Source: Zea mays (lineage: Eukaryota; Streptophyta; Magnoliopsida; Poales; Poaceae). Taken from it: DNA of 64,000 nt. A program made the translations under genes and the position numbers. The notes under the pieces are model-generated. The model saw only the letters and a list, made by a program, of their open reading frames with translations. It was not told the DNA's origin and did no database searches. The stretch spans positions 186,117,439-186,181,438 of the forward strand of contig NC_050100.1 in assembly GCF_902167145.1 (NCBI RefSeq). The letters are read 5' to 3'. Each line of letters starts with the position of its first letter. Within the stretch, counting starts at the first letter, position 1. Shown here piece after piece: positions 11,831 to 23,084 of this stretch.

Positions 11831-13864
11831 GCATGGTCCCTTCACAGGGAAGGATCCTTTTCAGGGTATCCCCCTTTCCCGGTCCCTGTTGCAAGAGAGA
11901 GAAAGAGGAAAAAAGGAAAAGGATACGAAATCGAACGACGCGGCGTACCTTTTTTGACGCGATCATTATGGCGAAGGCGAAGCGTCGCTCGCTTCTCCTG
12001 CCAGAGGCGCCGCGTGTCCCGCCACGGAGTTAATGCGACGGGGCGAGTGGTTCGCAGGGTAGCCGTTGCGCGTGCGTGAGCCGTTCGAGGAATGGGTCAC
12101 GGACGCGTTGTCTTCACGCCGTGAGAGAGGGTTTTCTCGCTGCCCCCGGATGGGACATAAGCTTGGCTGACGACGTGACCGCTGCTCCTGCCCGCCTGCC
12201 ACCGCCATTACTGCCGGCCCGTTTTCGGCCGCATTGACCGTCGCGCCAGGCTGGAGCCGCTGGGTCGTGCGCTGGGTCGCCTCGAGTCGCGGTATTGGTT
12301 CCGCAGTCGAGGAGGCGCGGTGGTGGCGCAGGCGGCGGTGCAGTCACAGGCGCGAAGCATTCAGCGCGCCGGTTGCATGACGCGTGGATCTGGGCCTCCA
12401 TGCTGGGCGTGTTGGGAGTCGGAGAAGTGCGCCCACTTGGCACGGTTGCATGCCGCCTGCATGGCTGCCCGCCCTTTCGCCCGCCGGTCTGGGCAAAAGT
12501 GGAGAGTCGCTTGTAACCGCTGGGCGGTTGCACGCACCGTGCGCGGCGGTTTGGCTTCTTCTACTCTGAACCGGCTTGCATGACGTGTGGGACCCAGCCC
12601 CCGCGCCGTAGGGGGAGGACCTTGGAGCGTGTTGGAGAAGACTCAGCCCACGACGGCTGGGGACGCAAGTGGGGGGAGTCGCCTTTAAAAGGAGAGTGAC
12701 CCTCTTGGAAGGCGACCGTGTCTTCGCACTCCCTTATGCATCGTGTCTTTCCATCTTCCAAGCCCCCGGATGGGGGGTATCCGTCGTTTTTCCGCTTCGT
12801 TGTTGGAGGAACGCAACTCTGCGGGAGTTGGTACCTTTCAGCCGTCGTTCGGCTTCAAGGATTTTCATCATGCAGCCCGGCTGCACCCCTCCGCCGGTGG
12901 TCACCCAAGACGATGACCTCCAGCCCCTGGATGGGGAGAGGCAAGCCGGGCTGCGATCTTGGTCCCACCCTCAGCTTCAAGGATGTTCATCATCCCCACT
13001 GGGGTGGAGGCCGGGTTGAGCCGGAGCTCTACCTCCCGCGCGGATTCGTGGGTCGGCCTCTCCTTCGGCGTTCGAGGGAGATGGCGCTCACTGGCCCTGC
13101 GGGCGGGTCGGACTTCGACAACGCGGGGCTGGTCGATGGCGGGCGTCGTCAGCCTTAGCGCGTTGGGCTCGTCGGCTTAGCTCCTGGTGCCCCCTCCTGC
13201 CGGAAGGCGGCTGCCGCGCCGTGTGCACGGGAAGACCGCCCAAGATATCGCGCGCCGCCAGGGCGGCGTTCGTGTTCTGGGGCGGTTCTCCCTTTGCACC
13301 GGTACGGCGCCTTCACGCGGAGGTCGGTGCCTCACTCGCCCGGGAGGATCTGAGTGGGGATCTGCCGGAGGGCTGATGGCCCCTGTCGTCGGTGCCGAGG
13401 TGGAGGCGGCTCGAGAAGTCCCCGTTGCCGACGTGATCACCGCCACCATCCGCGCTTCGGGCCTCCGACTCTTTGTACTTGTCCTCGCCCCTCGAGCGTC
13501 GGCGTGGGCGAGGGCAAGATTGCAGCAGCATCCGCCCTGAGGCCCTTGCTGCTGCAATTCGGCCACCCGGAGCGAGGGCCACTGTCGTTGCTGGCGGAGC
13601 GGACGACGGCGAGCCGCTCGTCGGTCTTCTGCTGCTCTGCAGGCCCTTCCCCCATCGAGTGGGGTTGTTCGTACCTGCGGAGGTGGAACCGGAGTTCCGT
13701 TTGTAATGGCACTTCGAGTGCCGGTGTTATGTTCATTGCGGCTGTCGAGGCCTGAACATGTATGTAAATTCGGCACGGAGCCGTGTTCTTTCCCCATTTT
13801 CGAGCACTAAGACTCGCCTGTTGGTTGTCTGAACCACTTCACCAAGCGTGGGTTGCCCCGTGTA

Positions 13865-14797
13865 AAGGTGGCGAGTGAGGTATCCGTATCTCGGAGGCGT
13901 AGGAGTCCCTCGGCTCGGTCAGCCTTGTTGTCCGAGGCCTCCCTTGCTTAGTTAGAGGAAACCCTCGGCCGCTCTTCGATGAGCCGAGGCCAGGGGTAGC
14001 GGTGCCAGCGCGAACAGAGGCAGAGTTGGCTCGAAAAGAAGACCAGGTCGGCCGGAGCCTGGTCGGGTCGTCCGTTAGCGGGACCAACGCCGGAGTTGAC
14101 CTGCCGAGGCCTCGGGCTGGGCTGATATCCTTGGGGGACAGCTAGCCGAGGCCCCGGGGTGACTGGCCGAGCCACCTGCTCGGGCCAGATTCTTGGAGAA
14201 GACCCTGGCGGCGATGGCCCGGGCTTGGTGATGACGTCGTCCTTCAAAGCGGAGACCCTTGGACCGCGTCACCGTCCGAGGCTAGGTCGGACTTCGCCAG
14301 AGGTGTTGTCGACGCCGAGGGTGCTGCTGCTCCCTTTAGCCGTGAAGACCCGAGCCTGCAGGATCGGATTATCTTGTAGCGTGTGTTTTCTGCGGTCGCC
14401 GAGGCCGAAACACACCCTCGCCGTATTGTAAAGCTGCGTCTCCTTTCCTCTTGTTTCGAGTATCTAGACTTTTTTGTCGGTAACAGAACTGTTTGTGCGA
14501 GCGAGAGTTGCTTCTCACGGAAGGTGATGAGTGAGGTATCCGTATCCCGGAGGCGTAGGAGTCCCTCGGCCCGGTCGGCCTTACCGCTTACGCGCACTCT
14601 TACCCGTCCATGGGGTTCTGTCACCGACGCAGTCGAGAAAGCTCGAAAAATCATTTCGGCAGAGAAGCTTCTCGAGCATGAAGACTTGTTCGGTCCGCGG
14701 AGTCACTTATCCGAGCACGAGTTACTTATCGCAGAAGGTGATGAGTGAGGTATCCGTATCCCGGAGGCGTAGGAGTCCCTCGGCTCGGTCAGCCTTG
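13865..14797 (-). repeat. Dispersed 60-bp repeat in Huck-like 3' region
   Basis: Three copies of a block containing GAGTGAGGTATCCGTATC and GGCGTAGGAGTCCCTCGG lie near 13870, 14527 and 14741. Equivalent copies in copy C lie near 38158, 38855 and 39072. Confidence 0.8.
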
Positions 14798-15025
14798 GCT
14801 GCTTACGTGTACTCCGCCGTTTTCATGATCCACTTTTGAAGTAGTCAAAGAGCACGAAAAGCATTCTGGCAGAAAAGATCTTTTTTCGAGGAAAATTTCG
14901 ACGCAGAGGGGGTTCCCCCCTTTTAGCCCCCGAGGGAGGGTCGGGCTTTGTCGAGGCAAGGCTGACCCTTCCTTGATGACTAAACTTTGCATGAGAACGA
15001 GGTATATGAACGACTTGAAAACATC

Positions 15026-16408
15026 TTAAGGGTAGAAGCGACGTAGCTGTTGGATGTTCCAAGCGTTGCTGTAGACCTCGCCTTGACTGTTGGCCAGCTT
15101 GTATGTTCCGGGCTTCAGAACCTTGGCGATGACGAACGGCCCTTCCCAGGGAGGCGTGAGCTTGTGCCGCCCTCGAGCATCTTGTTGCAGCCGAAGCACC
15201 AGGTCGCCCACCTGGAGGTCTCGGGACCTAACCCCTCGGGCGTGGTAGCGTCGCATGGACTGCTGGTACCGCGCTGAGTGTAGTATGGCCTTGTCCCGAG
15301 CCTCTTCCAGCTGGTCCAGTGAGTCTTCTCGACTAGCTTGGTTGCTGTGGTCGTCATAGGCCCTCGTCCTCGGGGAATCGTATTCCAGGTCTGAGGGCAA
15401 GATGGCCTCGGCCCCATAGACTAGGAAGAACGGTGTGAAGCCCGTGGCTCGGCTCGGTGTTGTCCTCAGGCTCCAGACCACCGAGGGGAGTTCCTTCATC
15501 CACCGCTTGCCGAATTTGTTGAGGTCGTTGTAGATCCGAGGCTTGAGTCCTTGTAGAATCATGCCGTTGGCATGCTCTACTTGCCCATTCATCATGGGAT
15601 GAGCCACGGCGGCCCAGTCCACCCGGATGTGGTGATCCTCGCAGAAGTCCAGGAACTTTCTGCCGGTGAACTGGGTGCCGTTGTCGGTGATGATGGAGTT
15701 CGGGACCCCGAAACGATGGATGATGTTGGTGAAGAACGCCACCGCCTGCTCGGACCTGATGCTATTCAGGGGTCGGACCTCGATCCACTTGGAAAATTTG
15801 TCGATGGCGACCAACAGGTGCGTGTAGCCCCCGGGTGCCTTCTGCAAGGGGTCGACGAGGTCCAGACCCCACACAGCAAAAGGCCATGTGATGGGTATTG
15901 TCTGCAGAGCCTGAGCGGGCAGGTGGGTCTGCCTTGCGTAGAACTGACACCCTTCGCAGGTGCGGACAATTCTAGAAGCGTCAGCCACCGTCGTTGGCCA
16001 GTAGAAACCTTGTCGGAAAGCATTTCCGACAAGGGCTCGAGGTGCTGCGTGGTGGCCGCAAGCCCCTGAGTGAATTTCTTGGAGGAGTTCCTGGCCTTCG
16101 GTGGTGGAGATGCATCGCTGGAGGATGCCTGAAGGGCTGTGGTGGTAGAGCTCCTTCCCTTCTCCCAGCAAGACGAACGACTTGGCGCGCCGCGCCAACC
16201 GCCGAGCTTCGGCTCGGTCAAGGGGTAGCTCTCCTCGGTGGAGATATTGCAGGTACGGGGTCTGCCAATTTTGATCAGGCGTGACCCCACTTCGCTCCCC
16301 CTCGACGCGCAGCGTTTCGCCCTCGGGGGCCGAGGGTACCTCGGGCCGAACCGAGGGTGTCTCGGGCCGAGCCGAGGGTGCCTCGGACTGTGCTGAGGGT
16401 ACCTCGGG
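15026..16408 (-). CDS. Huck-like integrase (copy B)
   Basis: The minus-strand frame is open from the TAG at 16409 to a stop at 15026. The N-terminal zinc-binding region has the GACGHHAAPRALV and CEGCQFYARQ pairs (HHCC type). The catalytic core has its acidic residues in GLDLVDPL, IITDNGTQF and NGQVEHANG, the DDE triad. The C-terminal part (GDLVLRL, LTPPWEGPF, KLANSQGEVYSNAWN) is the Gypsy GPF/Y-type end, with no chromodomain visible. It would process LTR ends and join cDNA to chromosomal DNA. It is in frame with the RNase H upstream but separated by a nonsense codon. Confidence 0.88.
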   Translation of the reverse strand, partial: PEVPSAQSEAPSARPETPSVRPEVPSAPEGETLRVEGERSGVTPDQNWQTPYLQYLHRGELPLDRAEARRLARRAKSFVLLGEGKELYHHSPSGILQRCISTTEGQELLQEIHSGACGHHAAPRALVGNAFRQGFYWPTTVADASRIVRTCEGCQFYARQTHLPAQALQTIPITWPFAVWGLDLVDPLQKAPGGYTHLLVAIDKFSKWIEVRPLNSIRSEQAVAFFTNIIHRFGVPNSIITDNGTQFTGRKFLDFCEDHHIRVDWAAVAHPMMNGQVEHANGMILQGLKPRIYNDLNKFGKRWMKELPSVVWSLRTTPSRATGFTPFFLVYGAEAILPSDLEYDSPRTRAYDDHSNQASREDSLDQLEEARDKAILHSARYQQSMRRYHARGVRSRDLQVGDLVLRLQQDARGRHKLTPPWEGPFVIAKVLKPGTYKLANSQGEVYSNAWNIQQLRRFYP

Positions 16409-17146
16409 CTAGGCCGAGGGTGCCTCAGGCTCGGGCGTGTCGTCGATCTTGACGGAGGGTTGATGCAGATCTCGGGAGAAGACGTCCGGGGGAACCGTTG
16501 TTCGCCCCGAGGCTATTTTAGCCAGCTCATCTGCAGTCTTGTTGTAGCGCCGAGCGATGTGGTTGAGCTCGAGCCCGTAGAACTTGTCTCCCAGGCGCCG
16601 AACCTCATCGCAGTAGGCTTCCATCTTTGGGTCGCGGCAGTGGGAGTTCTTCATGACTTGGTCGATGACGAGCTGCGAGTCACCACGAGCATCGAGGCGT
16701 CGGACCCCTAGCTCGATGGCGATTCGCAACCCGTTTACCAGGGCCTCGTACTCCGCCACATTGTTGGACACCGGGAAGTGGAGGCGTAGCACGTAGCGTA
16801 GGTGCTTCCCGAGGGGCGAGACGAAGAGGAGGCCTGCGCCGGCCCCTGTCTTCATCAGCGACCCGTCAAAAAACATGGTCCAAAGCTCCAGTTGGATTGG
16901 AGCCGTCGGGAGCTGGGTGTCGGCCCATTCAGCCACGAAGTCCGCCAGGACCTGGGACTTGATGGCCTTCCGGGGGGCGAACGAGATCGTCTCGCCCATG
17001 ATCTCCACCGCCCACTTCGCGATCCTACCCGAAGCCTCTCGGGAGTGGATGATCTCTCCCAGGGGGAAGGATGACACCACCGTCACCGGATGAGACTCGA
17101 AGTAGTGTCGCAACTTCCGCCGTGTCAGGATCACCGCGTACAGCAT
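16409..17146 (-). CDS. Huck-like RNase H region (copy B)
   Basis: Minus-strand ORF ending in TAG at 16409. The first part ([19 protein letters not shown]) is the C-terminal tether of the RT-linked RNase H. The second part is an RNase H fold with [41 protein letters not shown] and [13 protein letters not shown], carrying the acidic catalytic residues. This extra-RNase H arrangement is a feature of Tat-lineage Gypsy elements. The end ([11 protein letters not shown]) runs into a Glu/Pro/Ser-rich linker before integrase. The TAG there is likely a private mutation, because the frame continues unchanged. Confidence 0.82.
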   Translation of the reverse strand: MLYAVILTRRKLRHYFESHPVTVVSSFPLGEIIHSREASGRIAKWAVEIMGETISFAPRKAIKSQVLADFVAEWADTQLPTAPIQLELWTMFFDGSLMKTGAGAGLLFVSPLGKHLRYVLRLHFPVSNNVAEYEALVNGLRIAIELGVRRLDARGDSQLVIDQVMKNSHCRDPKMEAYCDEVRRLGDKFYGLELNHIARRYNKTADELAKIASGRTTVPPDVFSRDLHQPSVKIDDTPEPEAPSA

Positions 17147-17511
17147 CTTCTGAACTTGTGGGTAGCGGATCTTGGTCTCGGACAGTACCTCACTGATGAA
17201 GTAGACTGGCCTCTAAACGGGCAATGCATGCCCCTCTTCTTGCCTCTCGACCACAATCGTGGCGCTAACCACCTGAGTGGTCGCGGCGACGTAGACCAAG
17301 AGGGCTTCTCCGGCAGCTGGGGCACCAAGATAGGCGCCTTCGTGAGGAGCGCCTTCAGGTTCCCGAGGGCTTCCTCGGCCTCGGGGGTCCAAGTGAAGAG
17401 CTCGGCCTTCCTTAAGAGGCGGTATAGGGGTAGACCTCTTTCGCCGAGGCGTGAGATGAAACGGCTCAGAGCCGCGAGACATCCCATGACCCTCTGTACG
17501 CCCTTTAAGTC
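17147..17511 (-). pseudogene. Huck-like RT C-terminal part (copy B), frameshifted
   Basis: Links RT to RNase H. The frame from 17487 shows CLAALSRFISRLGERGLPLY and TWTPEAEEALGNLK (RT thumb and connection), then shifts near 17320. A nonsense codon lies near 17213. Copy A is open through the equivalent of the first half, so these lesions are specific to copy B. Confidence 0.75.
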
Positions 17512-18315
17512 CTAGATGGGCCCCATGCTGGTGATGGCTGCGATCTTCTCCGGGTTGGCTTCGATGCCCCGCTCGGAGACGATGAACCCCAAGAGCATGC
17601 CTCGGGGCACCTCGAAGACACACTTTTCGGGATTGAGCTTGACGCCTTTCGCCTTGAGACATCGGAATGTCACTTCAAGGTCAGAAAGGAGGTCAGAGGC
17701 TTTCCTCGTCTTGACTACGATGTCATCGACGTAAGCCTCGACCGTGCGGCCAATGTGTTCGCCGAACACATGGTTCATGCACTGCTGGTACGTCGCGCCC
17801 GCATTTCTCAAGTCGAACGGCATGGTGACATAGCAGTACATGCCGAAGGGCGTGATGAAAGAAGTCGCGAGCTGGTCGGACTCTTTCATCCTGATTTGGT
17901 GATACCCTGAGTAGGCATCGAGGAAAGACAGGGTTTCGCACCCAGCAGTGGAATCCACGATCTGATCGATGCGAGGCAGAGGGTAGGGAACCTTCGGACA
18001 TGCTTTGTTCAGACCAGTGTAGTCTACACACATCCGCCATTTCCCCCCTTTCTTTCTCACAAGCACAGGGTTGGCAAGCCATTCGGGATGGAATACCTCT
18101 TTGATGAACCCTGCCACCATTAGCTTGTGGATCTCCTCGCCTATGGCTCTGCGCTTCTCCTCGTCGAATCGGCGCAGAGGCTGCTTGACGGGTCGGGCTC
18201 CAGCTCGGATGTCCAGCGAGTGCTCGGTGACATCCCTCGGTATGCCGGGCATGTCCGAGGGACTCCACGTGAAGACGTCGGCGTTCGCGCGGAGAAAGTC
18301 GACGAGCACTGCTTC
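17512..18315 (-). CDS. Huck-like reverse transcriptase (copy B)
   Basis: Frame in phase with gag-protease after the UAG at 18316-18318. It starts with LVDFLRANADVF and WSPSDMPGI and has all RT blocks, including WRMCVDYTGLNKACPK, LSFLDAYSGYHQI, the FDLRNAGATYQQ block, YVDD (catalytic) and LNPEKCVF. It ends at a TAG (17512) that replaces the Lys codon present in copy A. The whole palm domain is intact. Confidence 0.86.
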   Translation of the reverse strand, partial: EAVLVDFLRANADVFTWSPSDMPGIPRDVTEHSLDIRAGARPVKQPLRRFDEEKRRAIGEEIHKLMVAGFIKEVFHPEWLANPVLVRKKGGKWRMCVDYTGLNKACPKVPYPLPRIDQIVDSTAGCETLSFLDAYSGYHQIRMKESDQLATSFITPFGMYCYVTMPFDLRNAGATYQQCMNHVFGEHIGRTVEAYVDDIVVKTRKASDLLSDLEVTFRCLKAKGVKLNPEKCVFEVPRGMLLGFIVSERGIEANPEKIAAITSMGPI

Positions 18316-18318
18316 CTA
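18316..18318 (-). other. In-frame UAG between gag-protease and pol (copy B)
   Basis: UAG followed by GAA GCA GTG, identical to copy A at 1071-1073 and in the same frame as RT downstream and protease upstream. Confidence 0.6.
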
Positions 18319-21300
18319 TTTGGGATCGAGCCCGGAGCCGATCCGGACTTGCTTGGAGGCGTCACTGCTGGGGTCGAGGGGGACGGACTTAACCGTCTCC
18401 GCTGGCTCGAAGTTGCCGGCATGACGCTTCACGTTTGGCACCTCCTTGGAGAGGCTCTCCAGGTCGGCGATGAGGGCTTCGGACTCGGCGAGGGCCTCGG
18501 CGTACTCCACTCACTCCACGTTGCATTCGAACGCGTGTTTGTACGTGGGGCCGACGGTGATGACCCCGTTGGGGCCCGGCATCTTGAGCTTGAGGTAGGT
18601 GTAGTTGGGGACGGCCATGAACTTCGCGTAGCAGGGCCTCCCCAATACCGCGTGGTAGGTTCCTCGGAACTCGACCACTTCGAACGTCAGGGTTTCCCTT
18701 CGGAAGTTGGAGGGCGTTCCGAAGCAGACGGGAAGATCGAGTTGTCCGAGGGGCTGGACGCGCTTCCCGGGGATGATCCCAAGGAAAGGTGCAGCGCCTG
18801 CCCGGACCGAGGACAGATCGATACGCAGAAGCCCGAGGGTCTCGGCGTAGATGATGTTGAGGCTGCTGCCTCCGTCCATGAGGACCTTGGTGAGCCTGAC
18901 GTCGCCGATGACGGGGTTGACGACGAGCGGGTATTTCCCCGGGCTCGGCACATGGTCGGGGTGGTCGGCCCGGTCGAAGGTGATGGGCTTGTCGGACCAG
19001 TCTAGATAGACCGGCGCCACCACCTTCACCGAACAGACCTCCCGGCGCTCCTGCTTGCGGTGCCGAGCCGAGGCGTTTGCCATTTGCCCGTCGTAGATCA
19101 TGAAGCAGTCGTGAACCTCGGGGAACTCTCCTGCCTGGTGATCTTCCTTCATGTCGTCGTCGCGGGCCCTGCCACCCTCCGCAGGTGGCCCGGCCCTGTG
19201 GAAGTGGCGCCGAAGCATGACGCACTCCTCAAGGGTGTGCTTGACGGGCCCCTGGTGATAGGGGCACGGCTCCTTGAGCATCTTGTCGAAGAGGTTGGGG
19301 CCTCCGGGGGGCTTCCGAGGGTTCTTGTGCTCGGCGGCGGCGACAAGGTCCGCGTCGGCGGCATCGTGTTTCGCTTGCGACTTCTTCTTGCCCTTCTTCC
19401 TGGCGCCGCGCTGAGCTGACGCCTCGGGGGCATCTTCTGATGGGCGGCCCTGGGGCTGCTTGTCCTTTCGGAAGATAGCCTCGACCGCCTCCTGGCCGGA
19501 GGCAAACTTGGTGGCGATGTCCATCAGCTCGCTCGCCTTGGCGGGGGTCTTGCGACCCAGCTTGCTCACTAGGTCGCGGCAGGTGGTGCCAGCGAGGAAC
19601 GCGCCGATGACATCTGAGTCGGTGATGTTGGGCAGCTCGGTGCGCTGCTTCGAGAATCGCCAGATGTAGTCCCGGAGAGACTCTCCCGGCTGCTGTCGGT
19701 AGCTTTGGAGGTCCCAGGAATTCTCGGGGCGCACGTACGTGCCCTGGAAATTGTCGGTGAAAGCTTGGACTAGGTCGTCCCAGTTGGAGATCTGCCCCGG
19801 AGGCAGGTGCTCCAACCAGGCGCGAGCGGTGTCGGAGAGGAACAGGGGGAGGTTGCGGATGATGAGGCTGTCATCGTCTGTTCCACCCAGTTGGCAGGCC
19901 AGACGGTAGTCCGCGAGCCACAGTTCCGGTCTCGTCTCCCCCGAGTACTTTGTGATAGTAGTCGGGGGTCAGAACCGGGTCGGGAACGGCGCCCGTCGTA
20001 TGGCCCGGCTGAAGGCCTGTGGATCGGGTGGTTCGGGCGAGGGACTCCGATCCTCCCCGCTGTCGTAGCGTCCCCCACGCCTGGGGTGGTAGCCTCGGCG
20101 CACCCTCTCGTCGAGGTGGGCCCGACGATCGCGGTGATGGTGCTCGTTGTCGAGGCGACCCGGGGCCGCAGGCGCTGTGTTGCGCGTGCGCCCGGTGTAG
20201 ACCGAGGCTTTCCGCATGAATCAGGAAGTCGCGACATGATGTTCCGAGAGGTACCCCTGCCTTCGGGAGGCGGAGCTCTCGGCCCGCCGGACCACGGCGC
20301 CTTCCAGGAGATCCTTGAGCTCTCCCTAGATTCGCCGCCCCTCGGTGGTTGATGGCTCTGGCGTCGTGCGGAGGAGCATTGCTGCTGCAGCCAGGTTCTG
20401 GCCGACCCCACTGGATGCGGGTGGCGGCCTGACCCTGACATCGTCGGCGATGCGGTGCTGGAAGCCCTGGGGTAGATGACGCATTTCTCCGACCGGAGGT
20501 TGGCCCGCCCATGCCTACCCGACGTCCCGGCGGATTGGCTCGAGCGCTCCTGCTCCCTCGTCGAGCCTGGCCTGCACCCCGCGGATTTGCTCGAGTTGTG
20601 GGTCGTGACCCCCCGTCGGAACGGGGACCACAGCTAGCTCCCGCGGGATGTCAACGCGAGGCACCGGCCTAGGGAGATCACCGTCCTCTGGCATGCCGAG
20701 ATGGTTGCCTTCGGAGGGACCCCCTAGATCGACATGGAAACATTCGCGGCTCGGGCCGTAGTCCTCGTCACCGAGGCTACGGCTACCGTCGGAACAGTCG
20801 GAAAGGCAGTAGTCGCATGCGGTCATGAGGTCCCGCATGGCACTGGGGTTGCCAAGTCCGGAGAAATCCCAACAGACGCTGGGCTCGTCGTCTTCCTCGG
20901 ACCCGGAGGGCCCGTAGGTCGAGACGTCCGTCAGCCGGTCCCAAGGCGACCGCATACGAGATCCCAGAGGGTTCGGATTCGCCTCTACGAAAGTGTCCAC
21001 CAAAGCGGAGCCGCTAGGCGGGTCGAGGCTAAATCCGAGAGGCGTGGGATGGGAATCAGTCGTACCTCCTGGTCGACGGGCGGTGATGAGGTCACGTCGG
21101 GGGCCGACTGCACCGTCGTCTCAGGTACGAGGGCGACACCGAGCAAGCCTTCCGCGAGCGTGCTGGCGTCGTCCGTTTGCTCGGGGTTGACGTGTCGCGG
21201 GGAGACAGCGCTCGTCTTCGTCTCAAGCGCGAGCGCGAGGCCGATGCCCAGCGCGCCCCCCGTTGGAGTGCTGGCGTTGTCGACTCGCTCGACGGTCGAT

Positions 21301-21572
21301 GAGGCGCCGCCTCCTGCTTGGCCTTGGTTGCCCCGCCTCCTCCTCCTCCATCGACGGGGAAGAGGACGGGGCGAGCTCGAAGGTTGTTCTCCCACCACGC
21401 GGGGAAGACGTCGTCGATCCCACCGCCGGCGGGTGGACTGTCGGCCGCCATTGTCGCTGTCGCCCGGCGGTGGAAAGAGTATCATGTCGTAGCTGCCGTC
21501 GAGGGACATGAACTCAAGGCTCCCAAAACGGAGCACCGTCCCGGGCCGGAGAGGTCGCTGGAGACTACCCAT
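18319..21572 (-). pseudogene. Huck-like gag-protease (copy B), multiply broken
   Basis: Start at 21572, 60 nt inside the 5' LTR as in copy A. Fragments in three frames cover an Arg/Ser-rich N-terminus (21572-20985), a Glu/Asp-rich middle (21003-20515) and a linker (about 20217-19969). Capsid plus protease form one long frame (19815 to 18511) with HLPPGQISNWDDLVQAF, the CPYHQGPVKHTLEEC motif and the active-site DGGSSLN. A TGA at 18511-18513 replaces the Cys codon of copy A. The remaining 64 codons run on to the UAG at 18316. It encodes the virion-like particle protein and processing protease, but is not functional here. Confidence 0.82.
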
Positions 21573-21610
21573 CTGGAGCTTGACGGGAAGCTATTCGTCA
21601 GCACGCAGCA

Positions 21611-21630
21611 GGCCCCTACCTGGCGCGCCA
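21611..21630 (-). other. Primer-binding-type site of Huck-like copy B
   Basis: Identical to the tract of copy A, two bases from the LTR end. The minus strand begins TGGCGCGCCAGGTAGG. Primer tRNA not assigned. Confidence 0.6.
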
Positions 21631-21932
21631 ACTGTCGGCGTTCCGAGACCGGGGGGTCCCTGAGTCGACGAGTGAAGTGTCGCTGCGTGCCCCAACCCAG
21701 ATGGGTCGACGCGAGGCCGAGCGCGAAGGGGGGAAAGCGAGGTGGCCAGAGATGGGCGTGAGAGAGGTGGAAATCCCGCGGCCTTCGTGTTCGTCCCGCG
21801 CCCAGGTCGGGTGCGCTTGCAGTAGGGGGTTACAAGCGTCCACACGGGGGAAGGAGCGAGTGGCCTCACGCGAGCGCCCGTCTCGTCCTCGTCCCCGCGC
21901 GGCCAACCCTCTCTAAGAGGGCCCTGATCCTT

Positions 21933-21942
21933 CCTTTTATAG
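21933..21942 (-). promoter_or_regulatory. TATA box in 5' LTR of copy B
   Basis: Minus-strand CTATAAAAGG. This is the promoter that would drive the full-length transcript. The Opie/Ji insertion lies upstream of it in the LTR. Confidence 0.6.
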
Positions 21943-22503
21943 GAGTAAGGAGAGGATCCAGGTGTACAACGGGGGGTGTAGCAGAGTGCTACGTGTCTGG
22001 CGGAGGAGAGCTAGTGCCCTAAGTACACGCCATCGTGGCGGCCGGAGAGATTTTGGCACCCGGTTTGTGTGATGTCGTGGCCGTCGGAGGAGTGCTGGAG
22101 CCTGGCGAAGGGACAGCTGTCGGGGCCGTCGAGTCCTTGCTGACGTCCTCTTGCTTCCGTAAGGGGGCCGAGAGCCGCCATCGTCAGGGAGCGTGCGGGG
22201 CGCCGTCATCGCCTATCTGGCGGAGCGAGCCAGATGGGACGCCGGTCTTGTTCCCCGTAGCCTGAGTCAGCTTGGAGTAGGGTAATGATGGCGCCTCCTG
22301 TTGACGCGGCCAGTCCGCGCCCTAGGTTGGGTGATGTGGAGGCTTCTCCGAGGTCGAGGTCGAGTCCATCTTCTGTGGCCGAGGCCGAGTCCGAGCCTCG
22401 GGGTCGGGCGAGGCGGAGGCCGTTGGCTGAGGCCAGGGCGGAATTTGAGTCCCGGGGTCGGGCGAAGCGGAGTTCGTCGTCTTCTGGGGCTGAGCCCAAG
22501 TCC

Positions 22504-22762
22504 GAGCCCTGGGTCGGGCGGAGCGGAGTTCGCCGTCTTCCAGGGCTTTGCCCGAGTCCGAGCCCAGGGTCGGGCGGAACGGAGTTCGCCGTCTTCCAGG
22601 GCTTTGCCCGAGTCCGAGCCCTGGGTCGGGCGGAGCGGAGTTCGCCGTCTTCCGGGGCTTAGCCCGAGTCCGAGCCCTGGGTCGGGCGGAGCGGAGTTCG
22701 CCGTCTTCCGGGGCTTAGCCCGAGTCCGAGCCCTGGGTCGGGCGGAGCGGAGTTTCCTATGG
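22504..22762 (-). repeat. 56-bp subrepeats, 5' LTR of copy B
   Basis: Four full units, starting at 22504, 22560, 22616 and 22672, plus a partial unit at 22728. Confidence 0.87.
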
Positions 22763-23084
22763 TGCGCGGCCGGGCCTGACTGCCTGTCAGCCTCACTGTC
22801 AAGTGGTACCGCAGTCGGAGCAGCGCAGGCGGTGCTGTCTTTCTGTCAGACCGGTCAGTGGAGCGGCGAAGTGACGGCGGTCACTTCGGCTCTGTCAGCT
22901 GAGGGGCGCGCGTCAGGATAAAGGTGTCAGGCCACCGTTGCATTAAATGCTCCTGTGATTTGGTCGGGGTTGCTTCTTGGCGAAGACAGGGCCTCGGGCG
23001 AGCCGGGAACGCGTTCGTCGCTGGAAGGGGGCCTCGGGCGAGGCGGAGATCCTCCAGGGTCGGCTGCCCTTATCCGAGGCTAGG

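Larger units (their letters stand above)
10880..15025 (-). other. Long 3' noncoding region of Huck-like copy B
   Basis: About 4.1 kb between the polypurine tract and the integrase stop. It is GC-rich with many short ORFs on both strands, none recognised. It is colinear with 35167-39358 of copy C. It holds two families of internal repeats, described separately. Such long pol-to-LTR spacers are typical of Tat/Athila-type Gypsy elements, some of which carry an antisense ORF. The longest plus-strand frames here are not clearly conserved in copy C. Confidence 0.7.
21633..23084 (-). repeat. 5' LTR of Huck-like copy B, first piece
   Basis: Starts TGTCGGCGTTCC at 21633 and is interrupted by the Opie/Ji element at 23085. 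Spliced to 31973-32116 the LTR is 1596 bp, against 1543 bp for the 3' LTR. Most of the difference is one extra 56-bp subrepeat. Confidence 0.95.

Noticed and set aside
18127..19005. 292-codon plus-strand ORF
   Set aside because: Antisense shadow of Huck-like gag-protease, with no recognisable protein.
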